Origin: Devosia sp.
GTDB lineage: Bacteria > Pseudomonadota > Alphaproteobacteria > Rhizobiales > Devosiaceae
Assembly: GCA_026126125.1 (NCBI GenBank)
Contig: JAHCJW010000006.1
Span: 1 to 55,812, forward strand
Direction: 5' to 3'
Length of the DNA: 55,812 nt
This document shows, piece by piece, positions 1-9,360 of the stretch. The translations under genes were made by a program, and so were the position numbers. The notes under the pieces were generated by a model. The model searched no databases, was not told the origin of the DNA, and saw nothing but the letters and a program-made list of their open reading frames with translations. Positions within the stretch are counted from its first letter, which is position 1; each line of letters opens with the position of its first letter.

Positions 1-618
1 GGCTCGATGGACCTCGACGAACTGCTCAGCCACCGCGACGAGATCAATGAGCGCCTGTTGCGCGTCGTCGATACCGCCGTCTCGCCCTGGGGCATCAAGA
101 TCACCCGCATCGAGATCAAGGATATCGATCCGCCCAAGGATCTGGTCGATTCGATGGGCCGGCAGATGAAGGCCGAGCGCGAAAAGCGCGCCACCATTCT
201 CGAAGCCGAAGGCCGGCGCCAGGCCGCCATCCTCAAGGCCGAGGGCGAAAAGCAGGCCCAGGTGCTGGAGGCGGAAGGGCGCCGCGAAGCTGCTTTCCGC
301 GATGCCGAGGCGCGCGAACGCTCGGCGGAGGCCGAAGCCAAGGCCACCCAGCTCGTCTCCGACGCCATCGCCGCGGGCAATGTGCAGGCGATCAACTATT
401 TCGTCGCCAACAACTATATCAAGGCGCTCGAAGGCATCGCCTCCTCGCCCAATCAGAAGCTGCTGATGCTGCCGGTCGAAGCCTCGAGCGTCATCGGCGC
501 CATTGGTGGCATCGCCGAGATCGCCCGCGAGACCTTTGGCGGCGAAAAGCCGTCGACCCCGGCCCGCTCCGCCGCCCGGCCGCCGGTCACCACCCGCCCC
601 GTCGATCCCGACCTCTAA
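1..618 (+). CDS. SPFH/Band 7 (stomatin/prohibitin-like) protein, 5'-truncated by window edge
   Basis: This is the C-terminal part of an SPFH-domain membrane-scaffold protein of the stomatin/QmcA type. Such proteins form oligomers at membrane microdomains and help control membrane protein quality. The reading frame is open back to base 1 and the first Met (position 7) lies in the middle of the SPFH fold, so the true start is upstream of the window. Visible parts are the end of the SPFH domain ([15 protein letters not shown]), then a long Ala/Glu/Lys/Arg coiled coil (roughly residues 55-120, with repeated 'EAEGRRQA'-type units), and a Pro/Thr-rich tail. An NfeD-family gene follows 13 bp downstream, the usual partner, so the two are probably co-transcribed and act together. 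Confidence 0.88.
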   Translation, partial: GSMDLDELLSHRDEINERLLRVVDTAVSPWGIKITRIEIKDIDPPKDLVDSMGRQMKAEREKRATILEAEGRRQAAILKAEGEKQAQVLEAEGRREAAFRDAEARERSAEAEAKATQLVSDAIAAGNVQAINYFVANNYIKALEGIASSPNQKLLMLPVEASSVIGAIGGIAEIARETFGGEKPSTPARSAARPPVTTRPVDPDL

Positions 619-631
619 AGGAGCCAAGGAG

Positions 632-1081
632 GTGGCGATCATCGCGTTTCTTTCGGCCAACGCCCCCTGGGGCTGGATCATCGCCGGCCTCGTGTTCCTG
701 GCGCTCGAATTGCTGGCGCCGGGGGTTTTTCTCGTCTGGCTCGGCGTCGCCGGCATCGCCACCGGTCTCATCGTCTTCGTCCAGCCGATGGATTGGCCAT
801 GGCAATGGCTGTTGTTCGCCGTTCTTTCTCTGGCCTCGATCTTTGCCTGGTTGCGCTGGAGCCGTTCGCGTTCGGGGGAGAGCGACCGGCCCTATCTCAA
901 TCGACGCGCCGAGCGCTATATCGGCCATGAGGCGGTGCTCGATCAGCCCATCAGCGGCGGCTTCGGCCGTCTGCCGCTCGGCGACACCATCTGGCGCATT
1001 TCCGGCCCCGACCTGCCGGCCGGCCGGCGCGTCCGCGTCATCGGCTATGACGGCGCCGTGCTGCAGGTCGAGCCGATCTGA
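632..1081 (+). CDS. NfeD-family membrane protein
   Basis: This is a short NfeD-like protein of 149 aa. It has two or three N-terminal hydrophobic helices (about residues 8-75, including the run beginning WGWIIAGLVFLALELL) and a C-terminal OB-fold domain (about 90-149, ending GYDGAVLQVEPI). NfeD proteins partner with SPFH/stomatin proteins, and here the gene follows one directly. I chose the GTG start at 632 because AAAGGAG lies 8 nt upstream at 617-623. The longer open frame back to 503 would run through the SPFH coding region. It lacks the N-terminal ClpP-like protease domain of long NfeD proteins. Confidence 0.85.
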   Translation: MAIIAFLSANAPWGWIIAGLVFLALELLAPGVFLVWLGVAGIATGLIVFVQPMDWPWQWLLFAVLSLASIFAWLRWSRSRSGESDRPYLNRRAERYIGHEAVLDQPISGGFGRLPLGDTIWRISGPDLPAGRRVRVIGYDGAVLQVEPI

Positions 1082-1166
1082 GCCCTCCAGGCGCCCTGGC
1101 AAGACTTCGTTAACCATAAGCTGAAAAGATCACGCGCGAAGCCGACCACGATAAGCGGGGTGCAGC

Positions 1167-2444
1167 GTGACGATGCTGCCGCGAACATTGCGCATGAGAC
1201 TGTGTCTGGCCCTGTTGGCGGCCGGCGCTTCCGTGCCCGTTTTCGCCGACCCTTCGGGGCCCGATGGCTCGAGGGTCGACAATGAACGGCTGCGCCCCGG
1301 CATCTATCCGGCGGCGCCCGTGCCCGACGCCTTCGCCGTGCCGATCGAGCCCGGTCACCCTCCGCTCGACATCGACTGGTCCATAGGCCTGCGCGGCACC
1401 TATACCCAAGCCACGAGCGGGGAAACCTTCGTCACCCGTCTGACGCCGCAATTTACCGCCACCCATGACGGAAGCCTGGCCGATATCGTCTTCAGCGGCA
1501 GCGCCGAGCTGGCCAAGCCGGGCACCGAGGACACGATCGCCATCCCCGCGATACGCCTCGGGCTGACCGGCACCATGGCGCTCGACCGCGTCACGACGCT
1601 ATCGGGACATGCCGCGATCGGCCTCACCAGGGATTTGCCCGGGGGGCCGAACCTGCAGCAACAGGTGCTGACGCCACCGGAAATCGCCACCGCCAATTTC
1701 GGCCTGGGGGTGGATCGGCAATTCGGCCTGGTCAATGTCGGGGTCGATCTGGGCGCCGACCGCACCGTTTACGGGCCTTCGACACGCCTCGACACCGGGG
1801 TGACCGACAATTCGAGCCAGAATCACTGGACCCTGAGCGGCGATCTGCGCGTCGGCTATCAGGTGACGCCGATCTTCGAGCTCTTCACCCAGGGCGGGGT
1901 CGCGCGCGATCTCTTCGACAGTTCGGGCAGCTCCGGCGTTTCCGCCAATGCCAGCAACCGCACGCTGCGCGCCGGCATCGCCGGCTCGTGGAACAATGTC
2001 CTCGCCGCCAGCGTCTCGACCGGTGTCGGCCAGCGCGTTTTCGACGCCGATGGTCTGGGCGATGTCACCACCCAGCTCTATGGCGCCAGCGTCAGTTTCA
2101 CGCCCGACCCGACCTGGCGCATGACGGCGAGCCTTGAAACCACGATGGCCCCGCCCGGACCCGACACGGCCGGCAGCGCCCGTATTCAGCACACGGCGCT
2201 GGCCAATGTCGATTATACGGTCAATTCCTGGCTGCGCCTGCGCGCCTCGGCGGATTGGAGCACCTCGCAGCTGGTCGGCAGCGCCGAAACGGAAAACCGC
2301 TTTGGCCTCGGCGCTGGCGCCGACTACAATGTCAACGTCCACACCGCTCTCACCGCCGATTACGGCTTCGCTCACCGGAACAATTCCACCACCGGTCAGA
2401 ATGACAGCCACCAGGTGAGCCTGGGAATCACGCTGTCGCGTTAG
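1167..2444 (+). CDS. Outer-membrane beta-barrel protein (BBP2-type)
   Basis: The product is 425 aa with a cleavable signal peptide (about residues 1-27, hydrophobic run LCLALLAAGASVPVFA). The rest is rich in alternating polar/hydrophobic strands with Gly/Asn/Asp turns and closes on an aromatic- and Leu-rich final strand (HQVSLGITLSR), as expected for an outer-membrane barrel. Length and pattern fit the putative beta-barrel porin 2 family common in alphaproteobacteria. The start is GTG 1167 or ATG 1173, and both give a good signal peptide. The gene stands alone between the nfeD-like gene and the convergent galU. The substrate is unknown. A link to polysaccharide export is possible because sugar-nucleotide genes are adjacent, but that is inference. 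Confidence 0.72.
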   Translation: MTMLPRTLRMRLCLALLAAGASVPVFADPSGPDGSRVDNERLRPGIYPAAPVPDAFAVPIEPGHPPLDIDWSIGLRGTYTQATSGETFVTRLTPQFTATHDGSLADIVFSGSAELAKPGTEDTIAIPAIRLGLTGTMALDRVTTLSGHAAIGLTRDLPGGPNLQQQVLTPPEIATANFGLGVDRQFGLVNVGVDLGADRTVYGPSTRLDTGVTDNSSQNHWTLSGDLRVGYQVTPIFELFTQGGVARDLFDSSGSSGVSANASNRTLRAGIAGSWNNVLAASVSTGVGQRVFDADGLGDVTTQLYGASVSFTPDPTWRMTASLETTMAPPGPDTAGSARIQHTALANVDYTVNSWLRLRASADWSTSQLVGSAETENRFGLGAGADYNVNVHTALTADYGFAHRNNSTTGQNDSHQVSLGITLSR

Positions 2445-2477
2445 GTTCCGCGCCCAATCCGGTCCAGCCGCCTCAGT

Positions 2478-3362
2478 CTAAAGCTGCTCTTCGAGATCGA
2501 GCTTGCGCAATTCGCGCAGGAAGCCGGGGCGGATGTCGTCGCGCTCCAGCGCGTAGATGACATTGGCGGTGAGAAAGCCGATCTTGGAGCCGCAGTCGAA
2601 GCTCATGCCTTCATATTTGACGCCGGTGAAGCGCTGGCGGTTCATCAGCGTCTGCATGGCGTCGGTCAGCTGGATTTCCCCGCCCGCGCCCTTGGTCTGG
2701 GCGGCCAGCAGCGAGAAAATTTCCGGCTGCAGGATATAGCGACCGGAAATGATGAGGTTGGACGGCGCGTCCTCGCGCTTGGGCTTTTCCACCATATCGG
2801 TGATGTGAAAGCCGGTGTCGGGCCCCTCGCCGCGTCCGATCACGCCATAGGAGGACACCTCGCTCTCGGGCACTTCCTCGACGGCGATGACATTGCCGGC
2901 CGTTTCCTCATAGGCATCCATCATCTGCTTCAAAACGCCTGGCTGTCCCTTGAACAGCATGTCGGGCAGCAGCAGCGCGAAGGGATTGTCGCCGACGATA
3001 TCGCGCGCGCACCAGACGGCATGGCCGAGGCCGAGCGGCTCCTGCTGGCGGGTGAAGCTGGTGCGCCCGGCCGAGGGCAGGTCCTTGCGCAACTCCTCCA
3101 GGGCTTCGGTCTTGCCGCGGGTTTCCAGCGTGGTCTCGAGTTCGAACTGGCGATCGAAATGGTCCTCGATGACGCCCTTGTTGCGCCCGGTGACGAAGAC
3201 GAAATGCTCGATGCCCGCTTCCCTGGCCTCATCGACCGCATATTGGATCAGGGGACGATCCACCACCGTCAGCATTTCCTTGGGCATGGCTTTGGTGGCC
3301 GGAAGGAACCGCGTTCCCAGGCCTGCGACGGGAAAAACGGCGGTACGAACGCGCTTGGACAC
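2478..3362 (-). CDS. galU: UTP--glucose-1-phosphate uridylyltransferase
   Basis: GalU makes UDP-glucose from UTP and glucose-1-phosphate for glycans and exopolysaccharide. The N terminus carries the nucleotidyltransferase signature ([22 protein letters not shown]), with the Gly-rich UTP loop and the catalytic-site Lys. The sequence is full length and closely matches the bacterial GalU family. I prefer the GTG at 3362 ([10 protein letters not shown]) because GGGAAG lies just upstream and homologues begin there. An ATG at 3377 would add five residues but has no visible ribosome site. It is divergent from galE, so UDP-glucose synthesis and epimerisation are arranged around a shared 100-bp promoter region. 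Confidence 0.95.
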   Translation of the reverse strand: MSKRVRTAVFPVAGLGTRFLPATKAMPKEMLTVVDRPLIQYAVDEAREAGIEHFVFVTGRNKGVIEDHFDRQFELETTLETRGKTEALEELRKDLPSAGRTSFTRQQEPLGLGHAVWCARDIVGDNPFALLLPDMLFKGQPGVLKQMMDAYEETAGNVIAVEEVPESEVSSYGVIGRGEGPDTGFHITDMVEKPKREDAPSNLIISGRYILQPEIFSLLAAQTKGAGGEIQLTDAMQTLMNRQRFTGVKYEGMSFDCGSKIGFLTANVIYALERDDIRPGFLRELRKLDLEEQL

Positions 3363-3467
3363 AAGACTTCCCTTCATTGGAATTGGCGGACTGTCGGCGT
3401 AAAGCTAAATCAACATCTGCCACATATCGTTGCGGCATAACAGCTTTTAAGCTCAGGAGTTCCCCTC

Positions 3468-4454
3468 ATGGCAGTCTTGGTTACCGGCGGCGCGGGTTAT
3501 ATTGGCAGCCATATGGTGCTGGCGCTCAGCGATGCGGGCGAAACCGTGGTGGTGCTGGACAATCTGATAACCGGCTTCGATTGGGCCATCGATGGCCGCG
3601 CCGTTTTCGAGCGGGGCGATGCCGGCGATATCGCGTTCGTCACCGGTCTTATCGCCAAGCACGGGATCACTGAGATCATCCATTTCGCCGGCTCCATCGT
3701 CGTGCCGGAATCGGTCACCAATCCGCTCAAATATTACGCCAACAACACCGCCACCTCGCGCAATCTCATCGAGGCAGCGGTCAAAGGCGGGGTTAAGCAT
3801 TTCATCTTTTCTTCCACCGCCGCCGTCTATGGCATGACCGGCCTCGCCCCGGTGGTCGAGAACACGCCGCTCAACCCGATGTCGCCCTATGGGCGCTCGA
3901 AGCTGATGACCGAGTGGATGCTGGCCGACGTGGCGGCCGCCCATCCGATCACCTTCGGCGTCCTGCGCTATTTCAACGTCGCCGGAGCCGATCCGCAGAA
4001 ACGCTCGGGCCAGTCGACCCCACTCGCCACTCATCTGATCAAGGTCGCCTGCCAGACCGCCCTCGGGCAGCGCGCGAAAATGGATATTTTCGGCACCGAC
4101 TACGACACGCCCGACGGCACCTGCGTGCGCGACTATATTCACGTCACAGACCTTATCGCCGCCCACGCGCTGCTGCTCACCCATCTGCGCAAGGGGGGCG
4201 AGAGCACGACGCTCAACTGCGCCTATGGGCGCGGTTATTCGGTGCGCGAAGTGGTTGCGATGGTGCGTGAGGTTTCCGGCGTCGCCTTTGTGGCCGAGGA
4301 AGGCCCGCGCCGCGCCGGCGATCCGGCCTCGATCACCGCCACCGGCGAGAAGGTGCGCCGCCTTCTGGGCTGGGTGCCCCAGCACGACGACCTGCACGAA
4401 ATCGTCGAGACCGCCTATGCCTGGGAGCGGCACCTGATGACCCGCAATCGCTGA
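3468..4454 (+). CDS. galE: UDP-glucose 4-epimerase
   Basis: GalE interconverts UDP-glucose and UDP-galactose with bound NAD. The sequence begins with a classic Rossmann GxxGxxG motif (VTGGAGYIGSH). It has the SDR catalytic Ser/Thr region (FSSTAAVYG) and YxxxK (YGRSK at about residue 145), then the NVAGAD and DYIHVTDL blocks typical of GalE. Length is 328 aa, normal for the family. A ribosome site (CAGGAG) precedes the ATG. The gene is divergent from galU, consistent with supplying UDP-sugars for surface polysaccharide. Confidence 0.95.
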   Translation: MAVLVTGGAGYIGSHMVLALSDAGETVVVLDNLITGFDWAIDGRAVFERGDAGDIAFVTGLIAKHGITEIIHFAGSIVVPESVTNPLKYYANNTATSRNLIEAAVKGGVKHFIFSSTAAVYGMTGLAPVVENTPLNPMSPYGRSKLMTEWMLADVAAAHPITFGVLRYFNVAGADPQKRSGQSTPLATHLIKVACQTALGQRAKMDIFGTDYDTPDGTCVRDYIHVTDLIAAHALLLTHLRKGGESTTLNCAYGRGYSVREVVAMVREVSGVAFVAEEGPRRAGDPASITATGEKVRRLLGWVPQHDDLHEIVETAYAWERHLMTRNR

Positions 4455-4468
4455 CGGTGAGAGACGCC

Positions 4469-5665
4469 ATGCGGCTGGCCGCTTTCATCCTTCTGGTCAC
4501 GACGGCCCCTGCCCTGGCGCAGCCCAGCGGCAGCTTTGCCGATTTCATCGCCGGTTTGCGGCCCGAGGCAGTGGCCAATGGGATCAGCGCGCAAAGCTAT
4601 GACAGCATAATGGGCGGGCTGACACCCGATCCACGCGTACCCAAGCTTGTCGAAACCCAGCCCGAATTCACCACGCCGGTCTGGGACTATATCGACACCC
4701 GCGTCAATCCCGGCCGGATCGAGCGCGGCCGCGCGGCACTCGCGCGCCAGGCCGAACTGTTTTCCGCCATCGGCGCACGCCATGGTGTCGATCCCTATCT
4801 CTTGGGAGCCATCTGGGGCATCGAAACCGATTATGGCGCCGTGCTCGGCAATGACAGCCTGATCCGCCCCATCGTGCGCTCCCTCGCCACCGTCGCCTAT
4901 CAGCATCGGTCCCGCTTCGCCGAGGACAAGGCCGATCTCTTCGCCGCACTGCGCCTGAGCATCGCCAATGGCGGCGTCTCGCCGCTTGGCTCCTGGGCCG
5001 GCGCCATCGGCCATCTGCAGGTCAATCCGAGCAATGTGCTCGCCCATGGCACCGATGGCGACGGCGACGGGCGCATCGACCTGCACACTTCTCTCGCCGA
5101 CGCTCTGGCCACCAGCGCTCGTTTTTTGCGCGCGCTGGGCTATCAGCCCGGCATCGACTGGGGCTTTGAAGTCAGCGTGCCGGCCGATTTCGACTATCTG
5201 CTCGCCACGCGCGACCAGTTGCGTCCGCTGCGCTTTTTTTCCGAGCGCGGCGTCACCCGCGTCTCGGGCCGCGCCTTTGCCGATCCGAACCTGCCGGTGT
5301 TTCTCTATGTGCCGGCGGGCAAGGATGGCCCGAAATTCCTGATGACCGGCAATTATCTGGTGCTCAAGGGCTATAATTTCTCCGACAGCTACGCCATGGC
5401 CGTCGCCCATCTCACCGATCGGCTGAAGGGCAGCGGCCCCTTTGCGACGCCCTGGCCGCGCCATACCGTCTTTCCCAATCTGGCCCAGCGACAGGCCATT
5501 CAGCAGGCCCTCAAGGCGCTCGGCCTTTACGAGGGCGCCGTCGATGGCCGCCTTGGCCCGATCACCCAGGCCGCCTATGCGCGCTTTCAGGCGGCGCAGG
5601 GCCAGGTCGCCGATGGTTTTATCACCCGCCAGGCCTATGAGGCGCTCAGCGCCGCGACGCGGTAA
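4469..5665 (+). CDS. Lytic murein transglycosylase, MltB-like, with peptidoglycan-binding domain
   Basis: This is a periplasmic enzyme that cleaves peptidoglycan glycan strands to 1,6-anhydro-muropeptides. It has a signal peptide (about residues 1-18 from ATG 4469: MRLAAFILLVTTAPALAQ), then an MltB-type catalytic domain with the catalytic Glu in GIETDYG and the conserved GSWAGAIGHLQVNPSN block. A C-terminal PG_binding_1 domain (about the last 60 residues, ALGLYEGAVDGRLGPITQAAY) completes it. A GTG at 4457 is possible, but ATG 4469 has GAGAG upstream and gives the better signal peptide. It lies just after galE and before another envelope enzyme. Confidence 0.88.
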   Translation: MRLAAFILLVTTAPALAQPSGSFADFIAGLRPEAVANGISAQSYDSIMGGLTPDPRVPKLVETQPEFTTPVWDYIDTRVNPGRIERGRAALARQAELFSAIGARHGVDPYLLGAIWGIETDYGAVLGNDSLIRPIVRSLATVAYQHRSRFAEDKADLFAALRLSIANGGVSPLGSWAGAIGHLQVNPSNVLAHGTDGDGDGRIDLHTSLADALATSARFLRALGYQPGIDWGFEVSVPADFDYLLATRDQLRPLRFFSERGVTRVSGRAFADPNLPVFLYVPAGKDGPKFLMTGNYLVLKGYNFSDSYAMAVAHLTDRLKGSGPFATPWPRHTVFPNLAQRQAIQQALKALGLYEGAVDGRLGPITQAAYARFQAAQGQVADGFITRQAYEALSAATR

Positions 5666-5735
5666 CGCCATGGGGAGGCCATGGTTTTGCCATGCCCCCT
5701 CTGCTACACCCGAACCGATCGGACCGGATTGAGAC

Positions 5736-6899
5736 ATGAAGCGGTTGCTGCTCCTGATGCTGCTGGTGCTGTTGGCCTCGCTCGAGGTGGCGCCAGCCTT
5801 TGCCCAGCCGGAAGATCGTATCCTCGTGGCCCAGCAGGAGCGGCGACGGACGCTTTTCGACCTGCTGTTCGGCGAGGATAAAGCAGCCCAGCCCGCACCG
5901 CCGCCGGTGCAGCAGACCCAGCCGCGCAAGGCTGCTCCCGTCGCCCTGCCGCCACCCAAACCCCAGATCGAAAAGGCGCCCACCGCCACGCGCCTCGCCG
6001 TCTTCGGCGATTCCATGGCGGTGGATCTGTCGAAAGCCCTGGAGCGGTTTTATGCCGAGGACCCCAATCTGGTGGTCATCGGCCAAGGCGTTGGCTCCTC
6101 CGGCTTCGTGCGCGACGATTATTTCAACTGGAACAAGACCATCGCCGAGCGGATCGCGGCCAATAATTTCGACGTGGCCGTAGTCATCATCGGCGTCAAC
6201 GACCGCCAGGAAATCAAGGCCAATGGCCAGACCTACAATTCGCTCACCGATGGCTGGACCGGCGTCTATCAGACGCGGCTCAACGATTTTCTCGGACAGT
6301 TGCGGCTGGCGCGCAAACCGGTGATCTGGATCGGCCTGCCGCCCATGTCACGCGGCGAATATTCCACCGCCATGAGCCAGATCAGCGCCCTGCAGAAAAT
6401 GGCCGCCTTTTCCGCCGGCGCGGAATTTCTCGACATCTATGATCGGTTTCTGGGCGAGGACGGCAAATATTCTTCGCACGGGCCGGACGTGAACGGCCAG
6501 AACGCCCGCATGCGCAAGGATGACGGCATCCACTTTTCCGCCGCCGGCGCCGACAAGCTGGCCTTCTATGTCAGCCAGTCCCTGCGCACCTTCTATCGCG
6601 GCGGCGCGGTGACGCTGGCGGTGGCCGATCCGCTGATGGGCACCGACGCCGCCGCCATGCTGCGTCCGCCCTATCAGGGCCTGGGCCAGATCCGCCTGCT
6701 CGAAGTGGCCGGCGCGGTTGTCCCGCTCAGCCGGGCGCCGCAGCGCGCCGCCGACCTGTTGATCGCCGCCCCGCCAGCCGACGGCACCGCGTTGTTTTCG
6801 CTCGACCAGCTGATGCTGGCTCCCACCGGCCGGGTCGATGCCTTTGGCGTCGGCATCGCGCCGCAGACCGAGCCGGTGGAAAATCCCAGCGGGCGGTGA
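5736..6899 (+). CDS. DUF459-type SGNH/GDSL hydrolase, exported
   Basis: The product is 387 aa with a signal peptide (about residues 1-23), a Pro/Gln-rich linker and an SGNH hydrolase domain. Block I is FGDSMAVDL (nucleophile Ser), block III is IGVNDRQ, and the catalytic Asp/His block is DDGIHFSAAGADKLA. It matches the DUF459 family, periplasmic hydrolases often encoded near cell-envelope or polysaccharide genes. The substrate is unknown; de-acylation of glycans is a reasonable guess. The gene follows the transglycosylase by 70 bp in the same direction and may be co-transcribed. It ends 11 bp from the convergent uxaA-like gene. Confidence 0.85.
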   Translation: MKRLLLLMLLVLLASLEVAPAFAQPEDRILVAQQERRRTLFDLLFGEDKAAQPAPPPVQQTQPRKAAPVALPPPKPQIEKAPTATRLAVFGDSMAVDLSKALERFYAEDPNLVVIGQGVGSSGFVRDDYFNWNKTIAERIAANNFDVAVVIIGVNDRQEIKANGQTYNSLTDGWTGVYQTRLNDFLGQLRLARKPVIWIGLPPMSRGEYSTAMSQISALQKMAAFSAGAEFLDIYDRFLGEDGKYSSHGPDVNGQNARMRKDDGIHFSAAGADKLAFYVSQSLRTFYRGGAVTLAVADPLMGTDAAAMLRPPYQGLGQIRLLEVAGAVVPLSRAPQRAADLLIAAPPADGTALFSLDQLMLAPTGRVDAFGVGIAPQTEPVENPSGR

Positions 6900-6910
6900 G
6901 GGTTACCCCC

Positions 6911-8461
6911 TCACATCACCGCCCCGACCTGCCAGGGCACGAACTCGTTGTCGCCATAGCCCAGTTCCTCGGATTTGGTGCGCTGGCCCGAGGCGATATC
7001 GAGCAGCATGTCGAAGATCTGCTGGCCCTTGTCTTCGATCGACACCCCTTCGACGATATCGCCGCAATCGATATCCATATCGTCGGTCATGCGGGCATAT
7101 AGTTCGGAATTGGTGGAGAGCTTCATCGAAGGCACGGGCTTGCAGCCATAGGCCGAGCCGCGTCCGGTGGTGAAGGCGAGGATATTGGCGCCGCCCGCCA
7201 CCTGCCCGGTGGCCGAGACCGGATCGAAGCCGGGCGTGTCCATGAACACGAAACCCTTTTCGGTGACCTTTTCGGCATATTCATAGACCGCCGTCAGCGG
7301 GGTCGTGCCGCCCTTGGCTGCCGCGCCCAAGGATTTTTCGAGAATGGTGGTGAGCCCGCCCAGCTTGTTGCCGGGCGAGGGATTATTGTTCATCTCGCCG
7401 TGATTGCGGCGCGTGTAATCTTCCCACCAATGGATGCGCTCGATCAGCTTTTCGCCCACTTCGCGCGTCGCGGCGCGGCGGGTGAGCAGATGCTCGGCCC
7501 CATAGATTTCCGGAGTTTCCGACAGGATGGCCGTGCCGCCATGGCGCACCAGGATGTCGGCGGCATAGCCGAGCGCGGGATTGGCGGTGATGCCCGAATA
7601 GCCGTCCGAGCCGCCGCATTGCAGCGCCAGCGTCAAATGGCTGGCATCCACCGTCTCGCGGCGGGCGGCGGCGGCGATGGGCAGCATTTCCTTGACCTTT
7701 TCAACGCCCCACTCGATCATTTTCTTGGTGCCGCCGCGCTCCTGAATGGTCATGGTCTGGAAGGTCTCCCCCTCCTCGATACCGTAGATTTCCTTCATGC
7801 GGCCGATCTGGAACACTTCGCAGCCCAGCCCCACCAGCAGCGCCGCGCCCAGATTGGGGTTGGAGGTGTAGCCCCACTGGGTGCGCTTCAAAATGTCAAA
7901 GCCCTCGCCGCGGCTTTCCATGCCGCAGCCAGTGCCGTGCACGAAGGGCACGACGCCATCGATTTCGGGATAGTCCTCGAGAATGCCCGAGCGGTTGATC
8001 GCCTCGGCGACGAATTTGGCCACCGTGGCCGAACAGTTCACCGAGGTGAGGATGCCGATATAGTTGCGGGTGCCGACCGAGCCATTGGCGCGGCGATAGC
8101 CCTCGAAAGTGGCGCGTTGCGCGGGGGCGACGAAATCGACCGGCACGGCGCCTTGGGCAAAGGCATAGTCGTGTTCCAGCGTACCGTCCGGCCCGCCCAT
8201 GCCGCAATTGTGCTCATGTACCCAGTCGCCGGGCGCGATGGTTTCCCGGGCAAAGCCGATGATCTGGCCGAATTTCAGCACCGCCTCGCCGGCCGGAATG
8301 GCGCGGGTGGCGAATTTGTGTCCGCGCGGCACGCGGCGCAGAATGGCAACGCCCTGGGCCGTCTCGGTGCCGGGCTCGAGATTGGCCAGCGCCACGGCGA
8401 TATTGTCGCTCGGATTGAGAGTGAGAGTCTTGCCCTGCGGGCGGATGATGGTATCGGTCAT
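6911..8461 (-). CDS. UxaA-family altronate/sugar-acid dehydratase
   Basis: This is a 516-aa protein of the UxaA/GarD family, metal-dependent enzymes that dehydrate hexonates such as altronate or galactarate. It has the N-terminal SAF-like domain (about residues 1-95, with HNCGMGG) and the large GarD-like domain with GSVGTRNYIG, GTGCGM, LQCGGSDGYSGITANPALG and TPGFDPVSATG. I chose ATG 8461 because the family sequence begins there; the frame upstream is a shadow of gntR. It is divergent from gntR, with a 12-bp palindrome between them (8572-8583). With the downstream FucU and FAH-type genes it suggests a non-phosphorylative deoxysugar or uronate pathway. The exact substrate cannot be read from sequence. 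Confidence 0.88.
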   Translation of the reverse strand: MTDTIIRPQGKTLTLNPSDNIAVALANLEPGTETAQGVAILRRVPRGHKFATRAIPAGEAVLKFGQIIGFARETIAPGDWVHEHNCGMGGPDGTLEHDYAFAQGAVPVDFVAPAQRATFEGYRRANGSVGTRNYIGILTSVNCSATVAKFVAEAINRSGILEDYPEIDGVVPFVHGTGCGMESRGEGFDILKRTQWGYTSNPNLGAALLVGLGCEVFQIGRMKEIYGIEEGETFQTMTIQERGGTKKMIEWGVEKVKEMLPIAAAARRETVDASHLTLALQCGGSDGYSGITANPALGYAADILVRHGGTAILSETPEIYGAEHLLTRRAATREVGEKLIERIHWWEDYTRRNHGEMNNNPSPGNKLGGLTTILEKSLGAAAKGGTTPLTAVYEYAEKVTEKGFVFMDTPGFDPVSATGQVAGGANILAFTTGRGSAYGCKPVPSMKLSTNSELYARMTDDMDIDCGDIVEGVSIEDKGQQIFDMLLDIASGQRTKSEELGYGDNEFVPWQVGAVM

Positions 8462-8571
8462 TGTCTCGGGGGCCTTCGGGACGACAGGTTCTGCTTTACC
8501 TCGCCGGTATTTACCCCCAGATTGCGCCGGCAATCGAGGGTGCCCGACATTGTCAAGCAACACGGCACTAA

Positions 8572-8583
8572 CTAACATGTTAG
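8572..8583. promoter_or_regulatory. GntR operator, copy 1 (CTAACATGTTAG)
   Basis: A perfect 12-bp palindrome sits directly in front of the gntR ATG (8585) and between gntR and the divergent uxaA-like gene. The same 12 bp recurs at 9836-9847 before the FAH-family gene. Size and symmetry fit a GntR/FCD dimer site. Its position over the gntR leader implies autoregulation and control of the dehydratase. Confidence 0.75.
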
Positions 8584-8584
8584 C

Positions 8585-9334
8585 ATGAAAACGGAAGCCG
8601 GTCCCTATGATTTTCTGCCCCGGCCGGGCAGCTTCGCGCGCGGCAGCGTTACGGTGGACGTCACCAATACGCTGCGCCACGCGATCGTCACCCTGGCGCT
8701 GCCCCCCGGCGCCATGCTGGATAAATCCGCGCTCTGCGCCCAATTGGGCGTGTCGCGCTTTCCTGTCAGCGAGGCGCTGGCACGGCTCGCCGATGAGGGC
8801 CTCGTCGATATCGCCCCGCAGCGCGGCTCCACCGTGTCGCTGGTCAAAATCGCCGATGTCCGCGAATATATGCTCATCCGCAAGGGTCTCGAGAGCGAGG
8901 CGCTGCGCGTCCTTATCGGCAAGCACGATAGCGAGGTGATCGCGGCGCTGCACGCCAATATGGCCCTGCAACGGGCGGCGGCCACCCGCGACGACGCCGA
9001 AACCTTCCACCAGATCGACGTCGATTTCCACGACATCATTTTCCGCTCCATGCGGCTGACCAAGGTCAAGACCATCATCGACCGGGCCCGGGCCAATCTC
9101 GACCGGGCCCGGCGCCTGATCATCACTCCGCGCCGCCTGGCGCTGACCATCGCCGAGCATCAGGCGATCTTTGACGGCATTCTCGCCGCCGACCCGCCAC
9201 AGGCGACAGCCGCCATCCGCGCCCATATCGATGCGGTGATGGTCGAACTCTTCGCCTTCGCCCGCACCCGGCCCGAGCTTTTCGCCGATGGCGACGAGCT
9301 GACCGCCGACACCGACGATTTTCCCTTTGGTTGA
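8585..9334 (+). CDS. GntR-family (FCD/FadR type) transcriptional regulator
   Basis: The regulator is 249 aa. The N-terminal winged helix (about residues 20-85) contains the GntR pattern ...DKSALCAQLGVSRFPVSEALARLADEGLV. The C-terminal all-helical FCD ligand domain (about 100-235) carries Asp/His metal-site residues (DVDFHDIIF, EHQAI). It is divergent from the uxaA-like gene and its stop overlaps the start region of the fucU-like gene, so it is part of the catabolic locus. Identical palindromes before gntR itself and before the FAH gene are the likely binding sites. The ligand is probably a sugar acid or keto-acid intermediate (inference). Confidence 0.9.
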   Translation: MKTEAGPYDFLPRPGSFARGSVTVDVTNTLRHAIVTLALPPGAMLDKSALCAQLGVSRFPVSEALARLADEGLVDIAPQRGSTVSLVKIADVREYMLIRKGLESEALRVLIGKHDSEVIAALHANMALQRAAATRDDAETFHQIDVDFHDIIFRSMRLTKVKTIIDRARANLDRARRLIITPRRLALTIAEHQAIFDGILAADPPQATAAIRAHIDAVMVELFAFARTRPELFADGDELTADTDDFPFG

Positions 9335-9360
9335 ACCGCAAGACGACGAAGGAGCACAGC

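Noticed and set aside
4415-6016. Minus-strand open frame of 533 codons opposite the transglycosylase and SGNH genes
   Set aside because: Composition-driven antisense frame in GC-rich DNA; the plus-strand genes have signal peptides, domains and motifs, while this frame has none.
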